A DNA stretch of 64,000 nucleotides, from the NCBI GenBank assembly GCA_021234155.1, contig JAJEKV010000053.1, forward strand, positions 4,990,488 through 5,054,487, in the 5' to 3' direction. Below, in pieces: positions 1 to 10,934 of this stretch. The translations under genes were made by a program, and so were the position numbers. The notes under the pieces were generated by a model. The model was not told where the DNA came from. It saw nothing but the letters and a program-made list of their open reading frames with translations, and did not search any database. How positions within the stretch are numbered: position 1 is the stretch's first letter; each line of letters begins with the position of its first letter. Source of the DNA: Isoetes taiwanensis. Taxonomy: Eukaryota; Streptophyta; Lycopodiopsida; Isoetales; Isoetaceae.

Positions 1-196
1 GTATTTTGATAAATGTAGATCTGCCTTGCCACAGCATCAGAGCATCTATATAATGACAGAGGATATAGGCAAATCGAACTATATATTCAACCTGGTTCAT
101 TAATTTATTAGTTATTAAGTTATCTATTTGCAGAAATTAAGATAACATGAAGGAAAGTTGCAAATATAGTTTAATTTTTGTGGTGTAATGAGAATT

Positions 197-960
197 GACA
201 TCAGCATTCTTGATGCTTGTGTGAAGGCAACTGCATCCATGCTGAAGTCTTTACTAAAACAGTAGAATATGACATTTTTGTGGGGAACGCTATTGTTAAT
301 ATGTATGGTAAGTGTAGATGTTTGGAATCTGCAAAAGGTATATTTGATAGAATGCCCGTAAGGAAATGTGATTACGTGGGATTCGCCATGGTTTCAAAGA
401 TATGCACAATATGGACATGGATATTGGAAAGATGCACTTCAACTCTTACAAGAAATGCAAGGAACAGACAATTCTCCAAGTGGAGTTACTTGGATCACCG
501 TTTTAGATGCATGTGCTGGGCAAGCAAACCTACTTGGAGGCAAGTTTTTGCATGCTATTCTAGTGAGACGTAAACTGGATCTAGATATAATCATATGGAC
601 TGCTAAACGATGCTTGCTTATTATTTAATTTCATACTTATTCGTAATGTTGCATCATGGAACACCATGCTTGCAGTTTTTGTGCAGCATGGCTGTTGTCT
701 TGAGGTCACAGAACTTCTTTATCGAATGCCATTGGAGGGAGCTATGCCTAACAAGGTTAGCTTTATCATTGTTCTTTCTTCCCTACCATCATTTGGGACG
801 GGCCGTGCTTAATGCCTACAGAATGTATGATGATCTGAAACATGGAAAGCATGCTGCAAAGTGTGCTCTTGAATATAGCCAAACAGAGGATGCAACATAT
901 GTTTTGCTATTAAATATTTATGCATCATTATGCAGGTGGGGTATTATCTCTGAAATATAA
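197..960 (+). pseudogene. degenerate PPR (pentatricopeptide repeat) gene relic
   Basis: Three short frames together resemble the C-terminal half of a plant PLS-class PPR protein, an organelle RNA-binding family. Visible pieces are a motif with DIFVGNAIVNMYGKC and FDRMP (about 217-360), then after a frame change WITVLDACA (about 500-530), a further piece reading LLYRMPLEG and KVSFIIVLSS near 710-780, and an E-like segment with HAAKCALE and YVLLLNIYAS (about 850-935). The frame must change at least three times and there are internal stops, so no functional protein is possible. No clear DYW domain follows, although 1195-1400 was searched. The 5' end may lie outside the window. Confidence 0.75.
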
Positions 961-3017
961 AGAAGAATTGATTCCCATGTTACTTTGACCCAGTGAAGGA
1001 GACGGTTTTTTTACAATTTACAGGGCCCTTCCCATTATTGCGTAATGAACTTCATCTTGCTGCTGTTTGACCTATCTGTAGTTGATGGATGTTTTGTTGT
1101 GCATCTCAAAAGGTAGGCATTTACCTATATTAGAAGTAGCGAATAGTAACTTTTTGCCTTCCTAGTGTCACCTGCTTTTCAGGAATGTAATTGCTGATCG
1201 GGTCCCAATCCAACATGAATTAGGTTATCGGCCTTGGTAATATCGACATAGTGGACATATGTTAGTAATGCATTTGAGATCAAGTGCATCTTTGGATGGA
1301 GCGGTTTATGGAGGGGTTTATAAAAACAACTGATTCTGAGGTTAAAGGTGTTGGTGCTGTTTATTCAAAATATGCTCAACATAATTCGTGAAATAGCCAA
1401 AGCACATGGGCAAGTGTGAAATGTTTTTTTAGACAGGGTAAACGGCCATGACTTTGCCATGTGGCATGCAGCTGGATTAAATTGCATAACATCAACAGCT
1501 ATAAATTTGTCGTTTGGCATCTAACAAGTTGACTTACATACCTTGAAGAAGCTTGAGAGATGAACAGGAATGTTTTTCTTGCACTTGAAGAGATTGGGAC
1601 AAAGATATTTGCGGCATTCCTTGCCTTCGCTTTCTTAAGAGCAAGAGGAGATGAGAAAATAAATAGGAGCGAGTACTTACATAAAATGCAATTAAAAGCG
1701 GTAGCATTGTGGCTCCCGGCGATCCTAATGCTAGTATCAAATTTATCCTGAATTAAGAAAAACTTTCACCTATCTTATAGCCTTAGGCTCTACGTATGGT
1801 TGCTGGACCCTATTGTTAGAGGTGCGTCGACATGTAAACAACCCTATCCATGCTATGATTGTATGCTATTGCATGCATGTCTTAGGCAAACAAAGAGCCC
1901 TACTTTGGTATAATTGTTTTGTAGCGGGTGCAAACTCATAAGCATTTCATCCGAATCCAAATTTTGGATATTGGATACATTACTAAGATATCCCCTTTCA
2001 TGCATTTACCTTGACATTCTGAATCTCATTGTCTTATGGCTTCCTAGGAAAGAATCAATAGAGACTAAATAGCTCTCACATATAGCCACCCCCTCCCCCC
2101 ACCCCCAAAAAAAAAAAAAAAAAAAAGGGAGAGAAGAAAAAGAAAAAAGGCGGCTTCCATCTCCAACATCGTGCACCTAACCTTGTCACCACATTAATAA
2201 CACAAAGAATCATTTTAAACCTTAAATCAATTTTACACAATGATCATCTTATACCTTAATCAATTCAACACATTACAACAACATTTTTTGCATCAACTTT
2301 GTGTTGGCCTACTACCACCTTGAGACTATATGATTCTAGAGGTGCTTTCCCAAACTTCACATGCATGAACACCATCCTTCAATGGTATTTTATAATGTTA
2401 AGAGTTGAGTAAGAATGGTCATATTAAACGTTGCTACTTTCGGCTACCCCATTTGTGCAAGCTCATCAACACATTGCTGTGGTCAACTACAAATGTTCTT
2501 TGCCTTATCCATGCATCATGCATCAGCCCAAAAGTATACGCTAGCAATAGTGTAATCCACGAATAGTAATCTATGGGAATCTACACAATATCGCGAAGAA
2601 TCTATACGAACCTTCATAAAGTCCTTGGGACCCAACTTTAGCTAAAATTGGAACACGCACCATAACAATAATGATGGCACCTTCATTGAATTTAAGGGAA
2701 TCTCCATAGAATCTAAGAAAATCTCGCAAAATGTAAGAGAATCTAAGACAATCCTATAATAAGGAAATCTCATAAAAAGGGATCACTCCTGAAACATACT
2801 GAAACATACACACACTAGAATATGCACCGTAGGATCGATTAAAAAACTTGTATTAATATATTATTATTAATAAGCTACATAATCTGTGCGGAATAAATAT
2901 AAATGTTGTACGAAATATGTGTGGATGTGTACGAATACGAAAATTTAAAAAAAAAAACAAAGACGGCCCTCTCCTTTCATACACCATTGCCATTTGTCGA
3001 GACCAAAGTTAGCTAAA
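961..3017. other. AT-rich non-coding sequence
   Basis: No convincing gene was seen on either strand. Short ORFs near 1534-1751 overlap on opposite strands and resemble nothing I recognise. The stretch 2550-2790 has a loosely repeated 'gaatct' wording, as in degenerate simple repeats. Confidence 0.5.
2087..2151. repeat. C-rich then A-rich low-complexity tract
   Basis: A pyrimidine block of C runs is followed directly by about 20 A residues and then a purine-rich GA/AAG stretch. It could be the tail of an old retroposed sequence, but no matching body was identified. Confidence 0.6.
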
Positions 3018-3227
3018 GTCAACATGCCAAGGTGGCTTACCATTCTTTTAATATATTGATGACACAGTTCTTCAAAAAAAAAAAAAAAAATAAACATGCC
3101 AAGGTGGCTCAAACATGCCACCTAGGCTCCAACATGCCACCTAGGATCCAACATGACACCTAGGCCCAAACATGCCAAGGTGGCTCAAACATGCCACCTA
3201 GGCTCCAACATGCCACGCGGGGCAACC
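3018..3227 (+). repeat. short-period minisatellite with 'aacatgcca' units
   Basis: The phrase 'aacatgccaaggtggct' or 'aacatgccacctaggct' recurs at about 20-bp spacing from 3093 to 3218, with one further copy at about 3021. Two unit types alternate (AAGGTGG versus CCTAGG). A run of about 18 A residues (around 3075-3091) interrupts the array. Confidence 0.8.
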
Positions 3228-3356
3228 TATTTTGCATGTATGTAGCGGTATAAATAGCTTCTTCCCATAAATAATTTGGCAATCCTATATGTTTTAGCAT
3301 TGCTCTTGTTACATCCAAAATGGTTCTATTTTTTTGCTCTGCTACTCCATTTTGTT

Positions 3357-3381
3357 AAGGAAGGAAGGAAGGAAGGAAGGT
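3357..3381 (+). repeat. (GGAA)n microsatellite
   Basis: About six uninterrupted GGAA units follow a T-rich stretch. Confidence 0.85.
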
Positions 3382-6347
3382 ACTTTTATCGTACCTGTTT
3401 TTCTAGCCCATCTAAAATATTAACTTATTGCACTATATTTCTCCCATTTAACTTTTTAAATTGCACAATATATGATAAAAAGGAATATTGAGGTCCTTGG
3501 TGTGGTCTTATTAGGAAACAAAATGAAGAAACCTACTTACTTTCCACTATATATTATATACAAGATTTGAATATAAATAAGCATGAACTATTTATAGATC
3601 CAGGATTAAACCAACTGGATTGAGAAAATTTCTCTATATATTTGCCCTGACTCTATTCATTTTGTCCCCTACAACGATATTATGAATTCTCATTTTCTAC
3701 GAGATAATCTTTGAAATGTGTAAGTGGACTTCCTCATACATTCAAAGTAGCCCACCCTTTAGATAGACAATCTTTCCTAACCAACTAATGATGTCATAAA
3801 TAATGTGGTATATTTGAACTATATTCTAAACAACTGATTAAGATGATGATGTTTTCGAAGTTTTAAATGAGAGGTCATGTGGATCAATAATCGGCATCGA
3901 CATAGCAGTCTATCTTGATCTTCTTTAGTCATAGCTTTTCATATTTTTTCTTGGTTCATCGTGCATTTCTTTCTTAACTTTGGGAAGCTTTGAAATATGG
4001 TGTTTGAAGTTCATCCTCAAGGCACAAATCTAGAGATCAAATATGAAAAACATTTGATGATTACTTGGAATTAATACTAAAAGTTTCAGCCCAAACCTAG
4101 ATATTTTTTATTGATAGAGGGACTTATGAAATATTAATATCCTAAAGTTCAACTTGAGATTGACTAAGGTAAAGAAGTTGTTGATTTAAAATGTACCTAT
4201 GGACCAGTAATGGTCTTAAGTATAGAAACCTTTCTTGATTTATCATGATCATGCATTTTGCTCTTTTTCTTTACTTGTTTTTTCATTAGTCTCATATCCA
4301 CACAAGCATTCATATATGATTTTTTCAATGATATATTATTTCAATAAATTTCCTTCAAAATTAACAAATTAAACATCAATTAAAAGTCACTTAAGATTGT
4401 AACTATAAGTCAAAGCTGAACCTTCAAATTAAGTCAACAATTTTTTTTTTATGCATGAACCAATTAATCAACTATTTATATGTCAAATTTGAAGTAAAAA
4501 ATCATTTCCATGCAAAAATTGTAGAATTTTAATTGAAATAGCCTTCTGGAACCATTATTGATCCACAGAAGACAGAAAACTGTTTTGATTGACTGACTAT
4601 ATCTTCCTTCCTAGACTTCAGATTGGAACAAGATTTTTTTTGTATTCATCCTTATCTCATATAGAAAAGTACCATTACAATGAAAAAAAATAAAAATAAA
4701 GAATCTTTTTATTGAGGCAGTTTTACATTATGTAAAGATGAGCAAATTAGACTTGATCCCCCTTGATTCACCTAAGCATAACTTCCAATTTTAGGGTTAT
4801 ATGCATTTTTAACTATTTTTTCTGTGTAACATGACTGCCATATATTAATGTATACAAAGGGTTTAACTGAATTTTATGCCGGCATATGCCTTGGATCGCC
4901 GTAACCTGCCGCTTGTCAGAAACTCGGTCATCCAGCCCCATTCTTTCGCCAGGCGTGGCTATGGCGCCTTTCGACCCTTCTTCTTCTTCTCGCGGCCGAG
5001 GGATGATCCTAGAGCGAAACGTGCATGTATCGCGTTTTAGGGGCAAAAGGGCATGATCCCACATTATTTTCATAGATTGCAGATCTGCTATGCCAGTCCG
5101 CTTCCGGCGATAATGGGTCCATTTTGCCTCCTCTTGAATACTCACGGTTATAATGGGATCGCCCTTCCCACTTGCTCATCCACATTCTTCTTTGCCCCTT
5201 TTTGAACCATCTCTTTGTTTTTCTCCCTTTCGGAGGCCCCGCTTGGTAAAAGGTTGGATAATAGTTTGCAGAATTGGAATCTATTTCAAGGTGGATGCTA
5301 AGCTCATTTGGAGCCCTTCATTGATGCGAAATGTAGCTTCCGGTTTTTTTTTTTAAACGTAACATTGAAAACTTATGCCCTAAAAAAATTTGCCCGGTGT
5401 ATTGCAAAAATCTCATAGGTTTTTTCCGCGACCGTTGGGTCTCGATTGTAAGGGCGATTGTTGGTGTTACGGTTATACCATTCAGGTTCTTCATTCATTT
5501 GCAATAGTTTGCAGTATAATGGCGTTAATCAGCAATAACTTTTTAGCATGAATCAATAAGTTGTGCAGCAGTGGTGTTGCGACAGTGTTGTAGCAGTGCT
5601 AAAGAACAGATTCAGTACACATTGTTTACTCTCTGTGCTTCGGCGGACTTTCATCTGATAAGGTACTCACGCTGATAGACAGGTATTCTGGAGAAACCCA
5701 CCTTCTTTTGCTTATAATTTCTGTCAAAATGATACAGAAATAGCCTACAAGCAGCCTCTGAAGTGGGCAAAGCTCCGTCTCTTGCTTTCCATTTGGATGA
5801 TCTAGTAATGATATACTAGAATATCTAATGTTCCTTGCATAAAACGGAGAAGGAGAAATATGCCTTTATATCTTTGCACAAACTTTTTTATGTCTTTAGT
5901 TCTGAATGCAATCTCTACTGCATTTTAAGCATGTGGGCGATGGGCAAAAAGCATCGGGTTTTAAGTTAAAGATGCACGGATGATACTCATGCTGCTCTGA
6001 TAGGGGCAATCCACTTGTTCAAAAATCATCTGCTTGGCTGTCAGAATCAAGCGAGACATGATTTACAGAGAGCTCACAAAGAAAATGCATGCGCCATTTT
6101 CATAGGCCATTCTTTCCGGCCCTCAGCAAGGGAATAGGAACCTGCTGAACAGAAGCATCCGTATCACATTTGATCGTACTTAAGTCAAGATAGTTGTACA
6201 GGTATTTGTGATCTAGAATTGCATACTCCTATGGCCATGTGCTTCATATTTATGTTCAGTGGTAGCTTTATTATCAGATTCCAGTTTGTTGGAGAACTAT
6301 TTGAATAGAAGTTTCCTATCAGGTTGAACCCAATTTGTTGGATACAC
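3382..6347. other. non-coding sequence left of the LINE
   Basis: Mostly AT-rich. A less AT-rich island at about 4860-5330 contains a minus-strand ORF of 110 codons (4813-5145) and a short plus ORF (5153-5356). Neither has recognisable motifs and I do not claim them as genes. Several T or A runs (for example 4441 and 5345) look like simple low-complexity sequence. Confidence 0.4.
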
Positions 6348-6360
6348 TCATAAGCATTAT
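6348..6360. repeat. left target-site duplication of the LINE (13 bp)
   Basis: The sequence tcataagcattat is identical to 14302-14314. The two copies bracket the LINE exactly, next to its A-rich 3' tail on one side and its 5' end on the other. Confidence 0.93.
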
Positions 6361-6392
6361 TTTTTTTATTTTATTTTTTATTTTTTTTTGAG
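6361..6392 (-). other. A-rich 3' tail of the LINE
   Basis: On the plus strand this is a run of T interrupted by single A residues. On the element's strand it is a poly(A)-like tail directly abutting the TSD. Confidence 0.85.
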
Positions 6393-6704
6393 AGAATGAA
6401 GTTTTTTCCATTAATTATGTAAAAAAGATACAAAGGAAATCATTGTCACTAAAGTAGTATGACAATGAAAATATAAGTAGCAGTGCATACAATGGTAAAT
6501 TAAAAACCAACTTAGATCTAAGGTCCCAAAGTCTGGAAGCTGAAACATAATTAAGAGACCATGTTGTAATGTCCATGAACAACCAGCTGACAGCCAAAAA
6601 CATAAGAGTTTTGGCCAGGAAGATAGCAACTCGAGAGGAAAATCAGGAGTCAAAATGTGAAATTAAGAAAAAGGTGAGGTGATGGAAATGATAGGATGTG
6701 GAAA

Positions 6705-7184
6705 TTAGAAATGATATGAGGCAATGTATTGGAAAAAGGAAGGGTAGTCTGGTTGGATAATTATGATGTGATTATTTCCCCAGTTCAGTTCCTGAATCAA
6801 AGTATCAGAATATGTTGTTGCCCTCAGAAGTATAAGAGAACCATATGCATCAGCCATACTCCTGTGGTAATAATAGCAGCCCCTATAGTAATCAAATTGA
6901 TGCTCAGTCATGTTGCTGCCAAATCTGTCTAGGAACCACCACAACTCATGCATAAGGTAGGTGCCTCTGCAGAACTCAATTGTCCAGTCAATCTCCCTCT
7001 CTGGTATGTCTAGAATGTCCACATCAGTCCTGCCTCTAACAATTCCTGTCCAAAGGCCTTCAGAATAAACTATCTCTTGATCAAGAAGCTGTTCCACATG
7101 AATCTGGAGTTCTCTTCTAAGGTCTGCTCTGAGGTTGTTCATATAATCTGATGGACAGTAAATCAGTGTTAGTGAATTTATCAT
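6705..7184 (-). CDS. extra ORF of 159 codons at the 3' end of the LINE, function unknown
   Basis: It starts inside the end of the RT ORF (68-bp overlap, different frame) and runs to about 340 bp before the tail. The product is rich in Tyr, Trp and acidic residues (for example HELWWFLDRF and YYRGCYYYHR) and has no domain I recognise, no zinc knuckle and no membrane segment. Plant L1 elements normally end after the zf-RVT or an RNase H region, so an added reading frame is unusual. Translation could follow termination-reinitiation on the ORF2 stop. It may instead be a chance ORF or a captured sequence. Confidence 0.45.
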   Translation of the reverse strand: MINSLTLIYCPSDYMNNLRADLRRELQIHVEQLLDQEIVYSEGLWTGIVRGRTDVDILDIPEREIDWTIEFCRGTYLMHELWWFLDRFGSNMTEHQFDYYRGCYYYHRSMADAYGSLILLRATTYSDTLIQELNWGNNHIIIIQPDYPSFFQYIASYHF

Positions 7185-10100
7185 GACAATTTAATCGAAA
7201 AAGATTAAAAGAACCATAGAATACACCCAAGCTGTTCCACCTGTCTTCAAAATGATTGTTTTTGCTATTTTTATTACAGAGATCATAGATAATGTGTAAT
7301 GTAATCCAAGTGCAAGAGACAGAATGTTTGCCATGAAGACATCTATTTCTGTGCTTCCAAATATTCCATAGAACAGTGAAGGATAAGGAATTTAAGAAAG
7401 CATCATTATTTGAAAGAAAGTTCAGCATGGAAGTAGGCTTAGGTATGGCAAAATGGTATTGAAACCAATTCCATAAAGAGTTCAACTTAGGACAGATAAA
7501 AATGTGAAACATATCTTCCAATTGATTGCAATGAAGAGGACAATGGGCATTTATAGGAGCAGCATTCCTGGCTTGATGTCTAGCAATAGAGAGAAGATTA
7601 GGAACACTACCATTAGCCAATAACCAGATAAAATATTCAATCTTGGGAGTTAGCTTGGAGTTCCACACACTTTTAAAAAGTTTCAGCTCGGATTCCTCAG
7701 AGATATTCCAAAAAATTTTAGCTTTTGAGGCTGTAGCAGACTTATTTAAAAATTTGTAAATGCTGGAGACTTTGTAAACTGCCTTATTATTTAGAATCCA
7801 GTCAATATTAGAGTTTGAGCATGCCTCCAAGTTATGATTATTGAATGATTGAATGATATGCTTAAAAAGATTCCTGTCAGAAGAGGTTCCCCTTATTTTT
7901 TGTCTGAAGGCAGTCCAAGTAATCCACCTGTTATTATGTCTCAGATCACCTAAGGTGAGGATATTATGATTACTCCACTTCTTATAAATCCTGGGGTGAA
8001 TAACAGCAAGAGGAGATGAGTTGTCCCTAGATAGCATAGGGTTCCAGAAGATAGAAGAGCTAAGGTGACATTTATGAAGATCCACATGTTTGAAAGCTTT
8101 GTGAGACCAATTCCAAGCCAGGATTATGTTTCTCATCAGAGGGGATGTATTTGCACCAGGTTGTAAGTTGTAAAATGCTGAAGAGGGTAATTGGTGCACA
8201 AGAGATGGATGACCTTTAATATGGCTGCCAGAAAGCCAGTATTTGATAAAGATAGAGGCTGGATTATTGCCATGAAAGAGAGATCTCCAGACATACTTAC
8301 CAGCTAGAGCATAACCTTGATAAAGAAGATTCTTACATCCAAGACCACCTTGAGTTTTACTTCTAGCAATGGATTTCCAGTTGACCATATGATGCTTGCC
8401 CCAAATGAAATTTCTAATGATTCTTTCAAGCTGTTGATAAATAGATTTTGGAGCAAGAAGGGCTGAAGAGAAGTAAATATGGGAGCTGGCAATAACAGAG
8501 TTAGCAATAATAGTTCTGCCAGCTAAAGATAAGCAACTGCCATAATTGGATAATTTCTTTTTTATCCGAGAGACAATAGGAGACCAGAGGCCTTTAATAG
8601 AAGGGTTTGTGGACAAAGGCATACCTAAGAGTTTGGTTGAGTCATTTGAGTGCACACATTTAATACCCGAGATATTATCAGAAGAAATATCCCCAATGAT
8701 GACACATTTATCTTTGTTGAGGTGAACACCAGAAGCAGCACTAAAAGAGTCTATGATCTTGAAAAAGAAATCAATATTATTAGGATCATTTTGGAGGAAT
8801 GTGAAGGTATCATCTGCATATTGAGAGATGGTTAGAGAAGAATTATCAGGCATAGTGAGACCATAAATATCATTATTACTTTGATGAAATTGAATAGCAG
8901 ATGTAAGCATTTGAGCCACTACCAGAAATAAATAAGGGGCAAGAGGGCAACCTTGCCTGACACCTCTGGCTAAAGGGAAGAATCTGGTAGGAGATCCATT
9001 GATCAGAATAGCAGATTGGGATCTTTGATTGAGACCAAGAATTAACTTAATCAATTTGCTGGAAAAACCAAGCTTAGACAAGGCCGACTCCAGAAAATCC
9101 CATCTTACTGTGTCAAAGGCTTTGGAAAAGTCGAGCTTCAAGAGAATGCAATTTTGCTTTGATAAAGAATTCCAGTGGAGGCCCTCCATGGCAGCAATGT
9201 AATTATCAAGAATAAACCTGTTTGGTAAGAATGCAGATTGGCAATAACTAATGACCTTCTGAAGATGACCTTTAATTCTATTGGCAATGATCTTGGCACA
9301 TATTTTATAGGAAGTATTAGTTAAAGAAATTGGCCTCCAATCATTGAACTTTGCAGGATTATCTACTTTTGGAATCATGGTGACAAAACACGAGCAAATA
9401 GATGGATGTAAATGATTGAGATTCCAGAATCCATGAATCATGTGCATTAGATCCAATTTGATAACATCCCAGAATTTAATATAAAATTCCACAGGAAGGC
9501 CATCTGGGCCTGGACTTTTATTCTTCCCAAGATCTTTAATTATGGACAAGACTTCATTTTCAGTGGGAAGGTTTTCAATTTCAGGGGATGTAGATATGGA
9601 AGTTAAGTTTGGCAGATTGTTTAGGAAATCCCTGAAATTGTTGCCCTGCAGAGACTGAGGAGAATTGTCCAGGGGTTTGGTAAAAATATCCCTGTATTTG
9701 TCATGGAAATAATTAGAGATATGGCCATGATCTGAGATAATAGATCCATCTTCAGTAGCAATTGCAGAGAGTTGATTTCTCAAAATCCTATTTTTAGCAA
9801 CCCTGTAGAAAAAATTTGAGTTGGAGCTATCCATTTGAGCATGATAGGCTGCCCCTTTAGCCTCCAATTCTTCCATAGATTTGATAGACATTTCCAAATT
9901 CTCTTCCATAGAGTGAAGCTCAGAGTTTAAAGGGTCAGATTGGATCTTTCATCTTTTGGAGCAGATTGTTTTTCTCTGCAATTTTAGAAGCACGAAAATT
10001 CTTGGACCAATTTTTGATCCAAGATTTAGACAGCTTGATGTTGGAATAGAAAGATTTCATGGAATTAGCAGCAGTAACCCTTGGAAGAGAGTTATAATAG

Positions 10101-10899
10101 GCAATAAACTCAGAATTGAATCTATCTGAATCAAGCAGAGAACAGTTTAATTTAAAAGGAATATTACCAGATCCTTCATATTGATGACATGTTTGGTAGA
10201 TAGAAATTGAGGTTGATGATCTGATATAGAAGTAGACTCATCACTAAAAACCATGCAATTGTCCCAGAAAGAATTAGCCATGTTGCTGATATAGAATCTA
10301 TCCAGAGTGCAAAAAACTCGGGCATTACCACTTTGTTTATTGGACCAAGTGTATCTGGCAGTAGAGGATGGGATGTGATTGAGGAGATGCTGATCAAGGA
10401 AGTTGTCCCAATTTACCCTCTCAGAAGCAGACATGTTAAGATTTTTGCCACACTTAAGGTCCTAGCTAGGTGTGTTATTAAAATCACCTGCAATAATCCA
10501 TGTTTGACAAGATTGAGAAAGAATCCAGTCATTGAGGTCTTGCCAAGTGTGTTCTCTAACTCTGGAATCAGTAGAAGCATAAATATTGATCACACCAAAG
10601 GTTATATCATCATGAGCAAGAGTAACAGCTTGCCAGCTTTTGCATGGACTGTTATAAACAATATTATGTTTAAATTTCTTCCAGATAATACATATGCCTC
10701 CAGAAGTTCCTGAGGCTTCAATCCAAATGGAAGAATGACCAGGGCCAATCCAGTCACCTAAGTTCGAGCATTCAAAGTTTGGTAGCCTTAGCTCTTGAAG
10801 AAGAATGATATCAGAGTTGTATTCCCTTATTTGGGAAATAGCCCTCCTTCTTTTAAGGGGACCTTTTATTCCCCTAAGATTCCAAGTAAGAATCTTCAT
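7117..10899 (-). pseudogene. LINE ORF2: AP endonuclease + reverse transcriptase, broken
   Basis: The endonuclease begins at 10899 with ILTWNLRG, then LLQELRL, GVINIYAS, WIIAGDFNN and, after a break, LDRF and SDHQP, so the usual catalytic set is present. An in-frame TAG lies at 10462-10464. A frameshift occurs near 10190, and another near 9950 enters the long RT frame (7117-9909, 930 codons). RT motifs in that frame: LDFSKAFD (about residue 259), GVRQGCPLAPYLF (about 316) and the YADD catalytic box (364-367). A zf-RVT segment with CPLHC and HIFICP lies at about 780-810. No RNase H domain is visible. The start at 10899 is chosen because the endonuclease fold starts there. Confidence 0.93.
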
Positions 10900-10934
10900 T
10901 GAGAAGAATAGGATGAAGGAAAATGGAGACCAAC

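Noticed and set aside
1195..1400. DYW domain of the PPR relic
   Set aside because: Only a weak 'ELGYRP' resemblance; no HSEK, CxxC or DYW motif visible.
4813..5145. 110-codon minus-strand ORF as a gene
   Set aside because: No motif, no neighbour, no homologous piece in the window; charged composition alone is not evidence.
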